Origin: Clostridiales bacterium
GTDB taxonomy: Bacteria; Bacillota; Clostridia; Saccharofermentanales; Saccharofermentanaceae
DNA: 64,000 nt
Direction: 5' to 3'
Assembly: GCA_017962145.1 (NCBI GenBank)
Contig: JAGCVX010000028.1
Location: 30,118-94,117 of the forward strand
How positions within the stretch are numbered: position 1 is the stretch's first letter; each line of letters opens with the position of its first letter. Below the pieces are notes generated by a model. That model was not told where the DNA came from, did no database searches, and worked only from the letters and a program-made list of their open reading frames with translations. Positions 1 through 8,861 of this stretch are shown in pieces. A program made the translations under genes and the position numbers.

Positions 1-1034
1 GAGACATCCAGTTGATCCAGTCTTATGAAGACGATGAGATCGGCAGTAAGATGACCACGAACTTCGTCAAGATCCAGAACGACCTGACCATCAAGCAGGC
101 CATGAAGGAGCTGATCGCACAGGCCGATGAGAACGATAACATCTCCACCATCTACGTTACCGATGAGGAAGATAAGTTCTACGGTGTCGTCGATCTTAAA
201 GACCTGATCCGTGCCCGTGACTACACGAAACTCGAGACGCTGATCGTTACGTCCTATCCGTACGTACACGACCATGACAAGATGGATGTATCCATCGAGA
301 AGATCAAGGACTACGCCGAGGACTCCATCCCGGTTTTGAGCGAGGACGGAAAAGTCTTAGGTGTTATCACATCCCAGGACATCATCGAAGTCGTAGACGA
401 TGAGCTCGGTGATGACTACGCGAAACTCGCCGGTTTGACCGCGGAGGAGGATCTGAAGGAAACGCTTTCCGAGAGTATGAAGAAGCGTCTTCCGTGGCTG
501 GTCACCCTTCTGGTACTGGGACTTCTGGTCTCAACAGTTGTCGGTCTTTTCGAAACGGTCGTGGCGGAACTTGCGATCGTGGTGTGTTTTCAGAGTCTGA
601 TCCTGGACATGGCCGGAAATGTCGGAACCCAGTCCCTCGCTGTTACGATCCGTGTTCTTATGGATGAACAGCTCAAGACAAAAGAAAAAGTGCTTTTCAC
701 GCTCAAAGAGATGCGTGTCGGATTCTTTAACGGACTTTTGCTCGGCGCGCTGGCCTTCCTCGGAATCGGACTGTATGTGGCGCTTTTCAAGCACTATTCG
801 GCCGGTTTTTCATTTGCTGTCGCCGCATGTGTAGGCGGATCCCTGTGGCTGGCCATGATCGTGTCGAGTCTCGTAGGTACGCTGGTTCCGATGTTCTTCC
901 ATAAGATCAAGGTCGACCCGGCGGTTGCTTCCGGTCCGCTCATCACGACAGTCAATGACCTCGTCGCGATCGTGACCTATTACGGATGTGCATGGATCTT
1001 CCTGATCAACCTGTTCCACGCGACGGGCAAATGA
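1..1034 (+). CDS. mgtE: Magnesium transporter MgtE, C-terminal part (gene starts before the window)
   Basis: Mg2+ channel of the cytoplasmic membrane. The reading frame is open from base 3, so the N-terminal regulatory domain lies outside the window. What remains holds a CBS-domain pair (about residues 20-135, with the segments YVTDEEDKFYGVVDL and DSIPVLSEDGKVLGV), then a linker and five membrane helices from about residue 160. The pore-family signature MAGNVGTQSL is present. In this family the CBS and N domains sense cytosolic Mg2+ and close the pore. The stop lies just before the promoter of the asnS T-box transcript. Family identity is clear. Confidence 0.93.
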   Translation, partial: DIQLIQSYEDDEIGSKMTTNFVKIQNDLTIKQAMKELIAQADENDNISTIYVTDEEDKFYGVVDLKDLIRARDYTKLETLIVTSYPYVHDHDKMDVSIEKIKDYAEDSIPVLSEDGKVLGVITSQDIIEVVDDELGDDYAKLAGLTAEEDLKETLSESMKKRLPWLVTLLVLGLLVSTVVGLFETVVAELAIVVCFQSLILDMAGNVGTQSLAVTIRVLMDEQLKTKEKVLFTLKEMRVGFFNGLLLGALAFLGIGLYVALFKHYSAGFSFAVAACVGGSLWLAMIVSSLVGTLVPMFFHKIKVDPAVASGPLITTVNDLVAIVTYYGCAWIFLINLFHATGK

Positions 1035-1046
1035 ACGGATTACTAC

Positions 1047-1075
1047 TTGACAAATGATTTTGGGCAGAGTAATCT
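1047..1075 (+). promoter_or_regulatory. Sigma-A promoter of the asnS-asnA transcript
   Basis: A TTGACA hexamer (1047-1052) is followed 17 bases later by TAATCT (1070-1075). It lies just upstream of the T-box leader and just downstream of the mgtE stop. Placement and spacing fit a housekeeping promoter. Confidence 0.7.
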
Positions 1076-1099
1076 AACTTCAAATTGAATACGACAAAA

Positions 1100-1388
1100 G
1101 CGAAGACGAAGAGAAGTAACCTGTTTTATCGCTTCCAGCGAGTGGGAGATGGTGGAAGTCCCATAGAGTGAATCCAGGTGAATAACACTTCCGAGCTGCA
1201 AAATGAAATGCCAAGGACGGCGGAACTGATGCCGACTTTTCGCAGAGTAGTGGAAGCCGTAAGCCGAGCGTCAGTCGGCAGGGTTTGTTAGAACCCGAAA
1301 GAGGTGGCTGCGAAAGCAGCAATTCAGGTGGTACCGCGATGAATCATCGTCCTGAAGCAGAGTAATTGCTTCAGGGCGTTTTTGTTTC
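1100..1388 (+). promoter_or_regulatory. T-box leader, asparagine-specific
   Basis: A tRNA-sensing leader ahead of asnS. The T-box core AGGTGGTACCGCG is at 1326-1338. It is followed by a terminator stem, CGTCCTGAAGCA (1348-1359) pairing with TGCTTCAGGGCG (1368-1379), then a T run. In the Stem I region a bulge-like GAATAACACTTCCGAGCTGC holds AAC at 1184-1186, an asparagine codon in the place expected for the specifier. By family knowledge, uncharged tRNA-Asn would stabilise the antiterminator and turn on asnS and asnA. The specifier assignment is by eye and fits the downstream genes. Confidence 0.92.
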
Positions 1389-1433
1389 CCTGAAGCCGAG
1401 CTAGAAAGCCGAAAAGGCAAGGAGGAAATGAAG

Positions 1434-2825
1434 ATGGACATTGTAGACGTAAGAGAGATCTTCCGAAACAGAGAACAGTATCTCGGTAAAGAAGTGACGG
1501 TCGGCGGATGGGTCAGATCGGTACGTGATTCCAAGACATTCGGATTTATCGTACTGCACGACGGTACATTCTTTGAGCCGATCCAGGTCGTATATCACGA
1601 CGCACTTGATAACTTTGAAGCGATCAGCAAGACAAACGTTGGTGCCGCACTGATCGTAACCGGTACGCTGGTAGCCACTCCGGAGGCCAAGCAGCCTTTT
1701 GAGATCCAGGCAACCGAAGTTATTCTCGAAGGTGATTCCACACCGGATTATCCGCTGCAGAAGAAGCGTCACAGCATCGAGTATCTCAGAACGATCACAC
1801 ATCTTCGTCCGAGAACGAACCTGTTCCAGGCCGTATTCAGAGTTAGAAGCCTCTGTGCTTACGCGATCCACAAGTTCTTCCAGGAGAGAGATTTCGTATA
1901 TGTACATACACCGCTGATCACAGGTTCCGACTGTGAGGGTGCAGGCGAGATGTTCCAGGTAACTACTCTCGATCTCAACAACATCCCGAAGAAGGAAGAC
2001 GGCTCCATCGATTTCAGCCAGGACTTCTTCAACAAGCCGACCAACCTGACCGTAAGCGGCCAGCTCAACGGTGAGACATTTGCGATGGCATTTAAGAACA
2101 TCTACACATTCGGACCGACGTTCCGTGCCGAGAACAGTAACCCCACACGTCACGCTGCCGAGTTCTGGTTGATCGAGCCGGAGATCGCATTTGCCGATCT
2201 TAAGGACGACATGCTCCTTGCCGAGTCCATGATCAAGTACATCATCAACTATGTGCTCGAGAACGCACCGGAAGAGATGAAGTTCTTCAACGATTTCGTA
2301 GATAAGGGTCTGATCGAAAGACTCCAGCACGTCGCAAGTTCCGACTTCGGTCACGTGACTTATACCGAGGCGATCGAGATCCTCGAGAAGGTAAACGACA
2401 AGTTCGAGTACAAGGTATCCTGGGGATGCGATCTGCAGACTGAGCACGAGAGATACCTCACCGAGGAAGTCTTCAAGAAGCCGGTATTCGTTACCGACTA
2501 TCCGAAGGAGATCAAGGCTTTCTACATGAAGCTCAACGAAGACGGCAAGACCGTTGCCGCGATGGACTGCCTGGTACCGGGTATCGGCGAGATCATCGGC
2601 GGATCCCAGCGTGAGGATGACTTCGAAAAACTCAGCAAGCGTATCACGGAACTGGGCATGAAGCCGGAGGATTACGGTTTCTATATGGATCTTAGAAAGT
2701 ACGGTTCCGCACGTCATGCCGGATTCGGTCTCGGCTTTGAAAGATGCGTCATGTATCTGACAGGCGTCGGCAACATCCGTGACGTCATCCCGTTCCCGAG
2801 AACGGTAAACAACTGTGAACTGTAA
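1434..2825 (+). CDS. asnS: Asparagine--tRNA ligase
   Basis: Charges tRNA-Asn with asparagine in the cytosol. It is a class IIb aminoacyl-tRNA synthetase. An N-terminal OB-fold anticodon domain (about residues 10-105, [21 protein letters not shown]) is followed by the catalytic core with motif 2 ([16 protein letters not shown]) and motif 3 at the C-terminus ([17 protein letters not shown]). About 463 aa, normal for the family. The ATG at 1434 is preferred because GGAGG (1421-1425) is 8 bases upstream; the ATG at 1428 leaves only 2. It follows the Asn T-box and precedes asnA, so charging and synthesis appear to share one sensor. Confidence 0.95.
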   Translation: MDIVDVREIFRNREQYLGKEVTVGGWVRSVRDSKTFGFIVLHDGTFFEPIQVVYHDALDNFEAISKTNVGAALIVTGTLVATPEAKQPFEIQATEVILEGDSTPDYPLQKKRHSIEYLRTITHLRPRTNLFQAVFRVRSLCAYAIHKFFQERDFVYVHTPLITGSDCEGAGEMFQVTTLDLNNIPKKEDGSIDFSQDFFNKPTNLTVSGQLNGETFAMAFKNIYTFGPTFRAENSNPTRHAAEFWLIEPEIAFADLKDDMLLAESMIKYIINYVLENAPEEMKFFNDFVDKGLIERLQHVASSDFGHVTYTEAIEILEKVNDKFEYKVSWGCDLQTEHERYLTEEVFKKPVFVTDYPKEIKAFYMKLNEDGKTVAAMDCLVPGIGEIIGGSQREDDFEKLSKRITELGMKPEDYGFYMDLRKYGSARHAGFGLGFERCVMYLTGVGNIRDVIPFPRTVNNCEL

Positions 2826-2853
2826 GAATATCGAATAAAAAGGAGTGTTGAAA

Positions 2854-3864
2854 ATGGGTAAGATTTTTATTCCGGACGGCTATAAGAGCCTGCAAACCAT
2901 CCGCGAAACAGAAGTCGCGATCAAGGAAGTAAAAGACTATTTCGAGCGTGCGCTCGCTGATGCACTGAATCTGACACGTGTATCCGCACCGCTGTTTGTA
3001 AAGCCGGAGACAGGACTCAATGACAACCTCAACGGCGTAGAAAGACCGGTTGCTTTCGGTATCAAGGAACAGGATGAGAAAATGGTCGAGATCGTACATT
3101 CTCTTGCAAAGTGGAAGAGAATGGCACTCGGTAAATACGGATTTCATCCGGGAGAGGGCCTTTATACCGATATGACGGCGATCCGTCGTGACGAAGAAAC
3201 AGACAACCTCCACTCGATCTATGTTGACCAGTGGGACTGGGAAAAGATCATCACAAAAGAGCAGAGAACAGTAGAGACCCTGAAGGAAACCGTTTTCCGC
3301 ATCTATATGGCGATCAAGCAGACCGAGTACTATATCTGCGGAAAGTATCACTTCATGGATCCTTTCCTGCCGAACGAGATCCATTTCATCACGACTCAGG
3401 AACTCGAAGATATGTATCCGGACAAGACACCGAAGGAAAGAGAGAACCTCATCACAGAAAAGTACGGTGCGGTCTTCCTCATGCAGATCGGTGGCGCACT
3501 GAAATCCGGAAAGCCGCATGACGGACGTGCTCCGGACTACGATGACTGGAGCCTCAACGGCGATATCCTGGTCTACTATCCGATCCTCGGCGGTTCCCTC
3601 GAACTTTCTTCCATGGGTATCCGTGTAGATGAAGAAGCGATGGCCAAGCAGCTGAAGATTGCAGGATGCGAAGAGCGCGCCGAGCTTCCGTTCCAGAAGG
3701 GCGTACTCGAAGGCACGATCCCGTATACCATCGGTGGTGGCATCGGACAGTCCCGTATCTGCATGTTCTTCCTGCAGCGCGCACATATAGGCGAAGTCCA
3801 GTCTTCGATCTGGCCGGATGACGTCGTTGAAGAAGCAAAAGCACACGGTGTGAATCTTCTTTAA
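2854..3864 (+). CDS. asnA: Aspartate--ammonia ligase (asparagine synthetase A)
   Basis: Makes asparagine from aspartate, ammonia and ATP in the cytosol (EC 6.3.1.1). 336 aa, close to the usual 330. Family segments visible: [51 protein letters not shown] and the C-terminal [14 protein letters not shown]. The enzyme is related to class II synthetase cores, as the last motif shows. The ATG at 2854 is chosen because AAAAGGAG ends 9 bases upstream; the upstream GTG has no ribosome site. It lies 28 bases after asnS with no terminator between, so it is probably under the same T-box. Confidence 0.95.
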   Translation: MGKIFIPDGYKSLQTIRETEVAIKEVKDYFERALADALNLTRVSAPLFVKPETGLNDNLNGVERPVAFGIKEQDEKMVEIVHSLAKWKRMALGKYGFHPGEGLYTDMTAIRRDEETDNLHSIYVDQWDWEKIITKEQRTVETLKETVFRIYMAIKQTEYYICGKYHFMDPFLPNEIHFITTQELEDMYPDKTPKERENLITEKYGAVFLMQIGGALKSGKPHDGRAPDYDDWSLNGDILVYYPILGGSLELSSMGIRVDEEAMAKQLKIAGCEERAELPFQKGVLEGTIPYTIGGGIGQSRICMFFLQRAHIGEVQSSIWPDDVVEEAKAHGVNLL

Positions 3865-3905
3865 TTTTCCACATAAAATCCATAAAGTGGATGTAAAATA
3901 ACAGT

Positions 3906-4586
3906 ATGAAGAACATACTGATCGTAGAAGATGAACCTGAAATCCGCGAACTCCTTGGCAACTACCTGCAGCACGATGGCTACCAGGTACGCCTTGCCGA
4001 GGACGGCGTGGCCGCGCTTTCCCTCTTTTCCAAAGAGACGTTCGATCTGGTGATCCTGGATATCATGATCCCCAAGATCGACGGCTATGGCGTGTGCGAA
4101 GTGATCAAGAAACAGTCGGATGTACCGGTCATCTTTCTTTCCGCTTTGGGCGACGAGATGTCCCTGATCAAGGGATACGATCTGATGGCGGATGACTATG
4201 TCACCAAGCCGTTTTCCATGCCCGTATTCCTCCGTAAAGTACACGCGCTTCTGAGAAGAAACGATTCTTCTTCGACGCGCGTTCCGTCGTGCCTGATCTA
4301 TGAAGATATCTCCATGAATTTCGACACGATGGAAGTAAGATCCCACGGAATCAAAGTGGACCTGACGGCGAGAGAGTTTGATCTTCTGGCGCTTTTCCTG
4401 AAGAACCCGGGAAGAGTCTACACAAGAGAGATGCTCCTCGATCTGCTATGGGACTACAATGCATTTGTAGACGAGAGGATCGTGGACAGCCACATCAAGA
4501 ACCTGCGCCACAAGCTCGGCGATGCCGGCAATGTGATCGAGACCGTACGCGGACGGGGGTATAAAGTTGCGAAGAAAGATCCTTAA
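3906..4586 (+). CDS. OmpR-family response regulator
   Basis: DNA-binding partner of the kinase that follows. The receiver domain (1-115) has the acidic pair at E9/D10, phosphoacceptor D52 in VILDIMIPKIDGYG and the switch lysine K101 in TKPF. A winged-helix output domain (about 130-224) ends with the usual VRGRGYKV. Its end overlaps the kinase start by 20 bases, so the two are translationally coupled. Target genes cannot be told from the sequence. Confidence 0.93.
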   Translation: MKNILIVEDEPEIRELLGNYLQHDGYQVRLAEDGVAALSLFSKETFDLVILDIMIPKIDGYGVCEVIKKQSDVPVIFLSALGDEMSLIKGYDLMADDYVTKPFSMPVFLRKVHALLRRNDSSSTRVPSCLIYEDISMNFDTMEVRSHGIKVDLTAREFDLLALFLKNPGRVYTREMLLDLLWDYNAFVDERIVDSHIKNLRHKLGDAGNVIETVRGRGYKVAKKDP

Positions 4587-6027
4587 CCGTCTCTCTGTCA
4601 AAGTCTTCCTGATCACCTTCCTCATGCAGATCATCGCCGGAGGACTGATCGTATCTGTGCTTTATATGCGCACGCCCGATACCTATCTTTCCACAAGAGA
4701 AGAGACGTATCTGAAAGTATTCTCGCTGGTCAACCGGCTTTCCGAAGTGACGGAAGAAGAAGGCGGCCCGATCATCGACAACTTCATACGGGAGACCGGG
4801 ATCGATCTGGTGCTTTACGACGCGGATGAATCAACGGCCACGAAAAAAGTATTCGTGGAATCGACTGCGAAACTGGTCTTAAAGACCCCCGAAGAGGTCC
4901 GGCTGAGAACCGAAGAAAAGGGCACATCTCAGGAATCCGGATCGTTTACTTTCTGGTATAAAAGTCCGGAGAAGTACTGGGCCTCGGATGTAAAAGCAAG
5001 ATACGAACTGGAGTACTTTTATACGGAAAGCAAGAGCAACGTCATGCCGCTTTCGATCCGCAGAAGCCTGCCGCTGATGGTTCTGGTCATCGCGGGTGTT
5101 TCCCTGATCTGCTCGATTATCTATACGCTTCTGTTTGCCAAGCCGGTCATGAAGATCAGCGAAGTTTCCCGCTCGATGGCCAAGATGGATTTTTCCCAAA
5201 AATGCAAAACCTCGCGTGGCGATGAGATCGGAGATCTTGCAAGGGACCTCAATACCATGGCCGACGCGCTCGATGAGAAGATGAAATCCCTTGAAACGAA
5301 GAATGATGAACTTCAGTCTGAGGTGACCCGCCGAAAAGAACTCGAGAGCCAGAAGGATATGTTTTTCTCTGCGGCTTCGCACGAACTGAAAACCCCGGTG
5401 ACGGTCCTCGAGGGTCAGATCCGCGGCATGATCGAGGGTGTCGGACCGTATTCGGACCACGATGAATATCTTCCGAAAACACTTGGTACCGTCAAGCGTA
5501 TGGAGAGCCTGATCAACGAGATCCTGATGGCGTCTCGCATGCAGTCGGGACAGGAGATCAAAACATCGAGGATCGACATGGTGCAGCTTCTCGAAGAAAA
5601 GATGGAAGAGTTCGAAGAACTCTATTCACCCCGTGGTATCAAGATGGAACTGTCTTTTGAAAATGACCTGATCTTCGAAGGAAACCGTGAATTCACTTCG
5701 CTTGCGATCGGCGCATTTTTAAGTAATGCCGCGTTCTATTCGCAGGAAGGTGCGACGGTAACGGTCGACGCGAAAAAGGAAAATGAGCAGATCCTTGTGA
5801 CGGTTCGGAATACCGATGCGCATATCGATGAAGAAGATCTGCCGCATCTTTTCGAGCCTTTCTACCGCACGGATAAATCGCGTAGCAGAAGAAGCGGCGG
5901 ATCCGGACTGGGTCTTTATCTTGCCAAGCTGATACTCGAAAAACAAAACGGTACCTGCCGCATGCAAAATGACGGAAACGATGTCCTCGCGACGATCGAG
6001 ATCCCGGCAGTGAAGGAAGAGAAGTAA
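4567..6027 (+). CDS. Membrane sensor histidine kinase
   Basis: Two membrane helices (about 12-33 and 168-190) flank an extracytoplasmic sensor region of about 130 residues. These are followed by HAMP (about 190-243), a short coiled coil, HisKA with H272 in SHELKTPVTVLEGQ, and an HATPase domain with LSNAAFYS as N box and GGSGLGLYLAKLI as G box. The start is TTG at 4567, inside the regulator gene; no ATG gives as good an N-terminus. Signal unknown. Confidence 0.9.
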   Translation: MRRKILNRLSVKVFLITFLMQIIAGGLIVSVLYMRTPDTYLSTREETYLKVFSLVNRLSEVTEEEGGPIIDNFIRETGIDLVLYDADESTATKKVFVESTAKLVLKTPEEVRLRTEEKGTSQESGSFTFWYKSPEKYWASDVKARYELEYFYTESKSNVMPLSIRRSLPLMVLVIAGVSLICSIIYTLLFAKPVMKISEVSRSMAKMDFSQKCKTSRGDEIGDLARDLNTMADALDEKMKSLETKNDELQSEVTRRKELESQKDMFFSAASHELKTPVTVLEGQIRGMIEGVGPYSDHDEYLPKTLGTVKRMESLINEILMASRMQSGQEIKTSRIDMVQLLEEKMEEFEELYSPRGIKMELSFENDLIFEGNREFTSLAIGAFLSNAAFYSQEGATVTVDAKKENEQILVTVRNTDAHIDEEDLPHLFEPFYRTDKSRSRRSGGSGLGLYLAKLILEKQNGTCRMQNDGNDVLATIEIPAVKEEK

Positions 6028-6040
6028 TGGAGGAACATAC

Positions 6041-6682
6041 ATGAAAGAATTAGATCTGAACGGGATAACTTTTATGCGTCCGGTTCCGGAAGGAACGGAT
6101 GAGTGGTACTTTGCGCTCGACTATGAGCAGGGCGATCTTTACGAAGCCCAGGAGATCTACGAAGGAACAAAGTCCCTTCGAGGAAACAACCTGTTCCTGA
6201 TCCATTATCCGGATGCGGAAGTGATCCGCCCGATCCCGAAGAAGGAAAATGTCGCATATGGAGAGCCGGTCTACTACGACGGAAAAATCGCATTTGTCGC
6301 CGTAGCATTTGAAGAAGAAAAGATACGGATCCACCAGTTCGACTGCCAAAGCAGAGAACTTTCCGTAGTCGATGAGATCGAGCTTTCTTCTATTCGTGAC
6401 TGTTTCAATCTGCGTCTTTTCCAGCATCCTCTGACACTGACGCGCCAGGGAAATGACGGTACGCTGGAACTGATCTGGCCGGAAAAGAAGACTATCTCGA
6501 TCGGCGAAAAAGAAAGCTTCTTTATGCTTTCGGATAACAAGCTTTATCTGAACCGCTGGTTTGAAGATCCCGACTATCGGGAAGAGACCGTCGTTCGGGA
6601 TGCAAAGACGGGTGAGATCCTGCAAGTCCTTCCCGGAGATGTCCGCGTGATGCCCAACGGAGAAATTTGGATTCTGAAGTAA
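6041..6682 (+). CDS. Uncharacterised 213-aa protein
   Basis: No family recognised. It starts at an ATG 8 bases after GGAGG, directly behind the kinase gene (13-base gap), so it probably belongs to that operon. No signal peptide or membrane helix is seen. The protein is rich in short beta-like segments ending in acidic turns (FALDYEQGDLYEAQEIY, YYDGKIAFVAVAFEEEKIRI, LYLNRWFEDPDYREETVV), which could be a small beta-propeller or sandwich. That fold guess is weak. Base composition matches the chromosome, unlike the island that starts right after it. Confidence 0.6.
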   Translation: MKELDLNGITFMRPVPEGTDEWYFALDYEQGDLYEAQEIYEGTKSLRGNNLFLIHYPDAEVIRPIPKKENVAYGEPVYYDGKIAFVAVAFEEEKIRIHQFDCQSRELSVVDEIELSSIRDCFNLRLFQHPLTLTRQGNDGTLELIWPEKKTISIGEKESFFMLSDNKLYLNRWFEDPDYREETVVRDAKTGEILQVLPGDVRVMPNGEIWILK

Positions 6683-6724
6683 GGAATTCTCCGTCCTCAA
6701 CAGAATCATCACCCGTTGCAATAA

Positions 6725-7081
6725 CTATTCATTGATAATCGGAGTGCCTTCTTCGAGCCAAGATATCTGTTTCTCAATGGCCCAAAAAGACTTTCCATCA
6801 AAGATTCTGGCTTCAAGAAACTGTTTCTTAATCATGTCGAGGTCGCTGTTTTCAATCTCCAGAATGCGATCGTAATCTGTTAGTTCGCCATGTTCGTCAA
6901 TCAGCGAATGATACAGATTATCCTCGCCTTTCTTTGCGCGCCAGCGATCTACAAAGAAATGATTTATTCCTGATTCAAAGTTGGTAGTGGCTTCGCACCA
7001 GTACACATAGCCATCATAATAAATGGTTGCTTCGGAAAACCATCCCGTATCTAAAAACTGATCTAAATTGCCGTTTATCAT
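6725..7081 (-). CDS. Acidic 118-aa protein, candidate immunity protein of cassette A
   Basis: Third gene of the DUF4417 cassette A. It overlaps the end of the second gene by 4 bases (ATGA), so the two are translationally coupled. The protein is acidic and Trp/Tyr-rich (ATIYYDGYVYWCEATTNF, HSLIDEHGELTDYD) and has no signal peptide. No family recognised. Its place after a small His-rich cargo gene, together with its size and charge, resembles immunity proteins of toxin cassettes. That role is inferred from position only. Confidence 0.5.
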   Translation of the reverse strand: MINGNLDQFLDTGWFSEATIYYDGYVYWCEATTNFESGINHFFVDRWRAKKGEDNLYHSLIDEHGELTDYDRILEIENSDLDMIKKQFLEARIFDGKSFWAIEKQISWLEEGTPIINE

Positions 7082-7473
7082 AAGCCATACTCCTTCAGAT
7101 ACACTTTGTATTTCTCATATATTTCCGGTGAGTCATCTTTGGACAATCTGCGAGCTTTCCCTCTGGATAAGTCTGCTCTCAAAATGTGGTAATGCAGAAT
7201 GTATGTATGTCTGTTACCGCCCAAAGATGGTTCTGGATGATATGCTATTTCTAGTAAAGGAGAACCCTCACTATCGTACACACGCATTTCGCGAAAAGAA
7301 CCATCAGGATTCTCTTTGATGTATATTCGATTAGGCGAATGAGAATAGTCTGGTAAACCATGCTGATTGCTGGTTTTACCCACGAGTACTTTTGCATCTC
7401 CGACCATTCGCTTTGTTTCGTACTCAGTTGTAGTAACATGACCGTTTTTGGCCTTAGCGCCTCTAGACGACAT
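7078..7473 (-). CDS. 131-aa cargo protein of cassette A, possible toxin domain
   Basis: Second gene of cassette A. Its start overlaps the end of the DUF4417 gene by 11 bases. The ATG at 7473 is chosen because AAGGAGGTGATC lies just before it; the upstream TTG sits inside that site. It opens with MSSRGAK, which I recall from small phage and conjugative-element proteins beside DUF4417 genes (from memory, unchecked). It continues with a His-rich domain (HGLPDYSHSPNRIYIK, LLEIAYHPE, HTYILHYHI). Six histidines within about 60 residues could form a nuclease or metal site. No catalytic family can be named. It has no signal peptide or membrane helix. Confidence 0.5.
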   Translation of the reverse strand: MSSRGAKAKNGHVTTTEYETKRMVGDAKVLVGKTSNQHGLPDYSHSPNRIYIKENPDGSFREMRVYDSEGSPLLEIAYHPEPSLGGNRHTYILHYHILRADLSRGKARRLSKDDSPEIYEKYKVYLKEYGL

Positions 7474-8185
7474 AGTGATCACCTCCTTCAAAAAGTGACA
7501 TATCCCAGTTTAGTAATCTGGGTTGCCATGGAACTAACTCGATATTCCAGGAACCAAAGCTATCTTCATATTTGACGAAACAAACATCCGAATCCATTCC
7601 TGAGACGTAATTGCCGACGCAAATGATTTTGCTGTCTGGAAAGCGTTTTCGCATTTCCAAGTAACCTGATAAGAATAACTGACGGCATCCAGGGTTATTG
7701 ACTCCAAGCGTGGAAATAATGAATACTCCGCCATTTCTTAATCCGGCAAAAGTTATGTCGTAGTATTCGGGACCAACCCATCCGACAGTAGGAATAACCT
7801 TTTTGCCATTTGACTGAAGAAAAGCGCCAGACCATCTGTTGTCATAAGTCGCTTGGAGTACTTCTTTAAACCCCATATCTGGATGCATACTGAAATCCAG
7901 TGTTGAAGCTGCTTCGTATGGTGCGACCTTCGAGAGAAAACGAAATGGATTCTGATACTCTCGATTAAGTTCCTTATCAAAGCAAAAACAGTGTACAATT
8001 TTGTTTTGGGCATTCTTGTCGCGCGAAGTGCAGTTCTTAAGATTGATGAGCCATTTCCCGTTGTTAAGCGCAGAAATATCAATATCATCCTTTTCGATAA
8101 AGGGGATGTTGTAGATGTCCCGTTTTACAAAAGATGGTAGCTGGCGCATAACTCTAATGTATTCTAGATTGTTATAAGTTGGCAT
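7463..8185 (-). CDS. DUF4417-family protein (cassette A)
   Basis: 240 aa. The core FLQSNGKKVIPTVGW..., the aromatic run EYYDITFAGLRNGGVFIISTLGV and the later FLSGYLEMRKRFPD...IICVGNY match the DUF4417 pattern. The protein at 21018-21752 shares the same core (FLQSNGISIIHNVRWG, GVVASGIN, F-x-x-G, then a beta strand ending in Gly). Function unknown for the family, which I know mainly from phages and integrative elements. AGGAGG lies 7 bases before the ATG. Codon use is A/T-richer than neighbours outside the island. It heads a three-gene overlapping cassette. Confidence 0.82.
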   Translation of the reverse strand: MPTYNNLEYIRVMRQLPSFVKRDIYNIPFIEKDDIDISALNNGKWLINLKNCTSRDKNAQNKIVHCFCFDKELNREYQNPFRFLSKVAPYEAASTLDFSMHPDMGFKEVLQATYDNRWSGAFLQSNGKKVIPTVGWVGPEYYDITFAGLRNGGVFIISTLGVNNPGCRQLFLSGYLEMRKRFPDSKIICVGNYVSGMDSDVCFVKYEDSFGSWNIELVPWQPRLLNWDMSLFEGGDHYVV

Positions 8186-8222
8186 ATATATACCTCCTGA
8201 AGATAAATTCGCAACTTGTTGT

Positions 8223-8290
8223 TCTCACAGAAAGAATATGCTAAAATATAACAACCCAATAATATGTTACCAATAGCATATTATGTGAGA
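8223..8290. promoter_or_regulatory. Nested inverted repeat and facing promoters between the PIN and DUF4417 genes
   Basis: An outer dyad TCTCACA (8223-8229)/TGTGAGA (8284-8290) encloses AATATGCTA (8235-8243)/TAGCATATT (8274-8282). A competing inner stem is ATAATATG (8259-8266)/CATATTAT (8277-8284). A minus-strand promoter fits (TTGGTA 8273-8268, 17 bases, TATATT 8250-8245) and would serve the DUF4417 gene. A plus-strand promoter also fits (TTGTTC 8219-8224, 17 bases, TAAAAT 8242-8247). The region is A/T-rich, so promoter calls are tentative. The dyad itself is unlikely to be chance. Confidence 0.5.
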
Positions 8291-8334
8291 AAGCGCACAG
8301 ATGACTGATGTCGACAGTTATCTATGCGTTTTTC
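8254..8334 (+). ncRNA. Candidate small RNA opposite the PIN/DUF4417 transcripts
   Basis: From the plus-strand promoter at 8219-8247 a transcript of about 80 bases would contain the stem ATAATATG/CATATTAT. It would end in a terminator-like hairpin, CGCACAGATGACTG (8294-8307) pairing with CAGTTATCTATGCG (8315-8328), followed by TTTTTCTTTT. No plus-strand gene lies upstream that would need this terminator. The last part is antisense to the end of the PIN gene. This is a prediction from sequence only. Confidence 0.3.
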
Positions 8335-8858
8335 TTTTGCTGCTCACAAGCAATTAAACCACCTCCCTTAGTTCTTGGAGAATAAGTGGAATCTAGAGCT
8401 TTTATTGAGTCTCTACTAAGAAAAAGCCTCAACTTCGTACAATAATACGCAAGCCTTTTCTTGCTTATCGCCTCTTTGTTATACAGATAGTCAAGTAATC
8501 CACTCAAATCTACCAGTTGAATTTTCTCTTTCAGAGCTACCTTCTGGAGTTCTGAATCATCGGATAGAATAGGTATATTTCTGTTTTTTGATATAGCAAC
8601 GGCAACCATGGCATGTCGGGACAGCTTGGCATATTTTTGTCCCAGTACCTGTGCATCGTAAAACTCTTCAGTGGTCATTTCGATACGATGAATTCGTTCC
8701 CTCTGAGTTTCTGTTAAAAGGCTAACAGGTGATACAGATTCTTCATCATATGACTCTCGAAAAATCAAATAACTAAAGATATCCTCTAACAACAAATCTG
8801 TCACTGATAGGTTTGTACAGGTTAACCATATGCTTCTGTCACTGATTAAGAATTCCAC
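8322..8858 (-). CDS. PIN-like domain protein, probable partner of the ImmA/IrrE regulator
   Basis: 178 aa. The middle reads LSRHAMVAVAISKNRNIPILSDDSELQKVA and then IQLVDLSGLLDYLYNKEAISKKR, the usual layout of PIN-domain ribonucleases, where an acidic residue near the N-terminus (here ISDRS) joins DD near the C-terminus. The start is GTG at 8858, 3 bases after the stop of the HTH-peptidase gene and 7 bases after GGAGGT. Pairs of an Xre-COG2856 protein with a PIN protein are known as toxin-antitoxin-like modules. The PIN assignment is moderate because overall similarity is faint. Confidence 0.65.
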   Translation of the reverse strand: MEFLISDRSIWLTCTNLSVTDLLLEDIFSYLIFRESYDEESVSPVSLLTETQRERIHRIEMTTEEFYDAQVLGQKYAKLSRHAMVAVAISKNRNIPILSDDSELQKVALKEKIQLVDLSGLLDYLYNKEAISKKRLAYYCTKLRLFLSRDSIKALDSTYSPRTKGGGLIACEQQKKNA

Positions 8859-8861
8859 GGG

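Noticed and set aside
1401..2717. 438-codon minus-strand frame inside asnS
   Set aside because: Antisense to a clear asparaginyl-tRNA synthetase. It has no ribosome site or family features; it comes from the codon bias of asnS.
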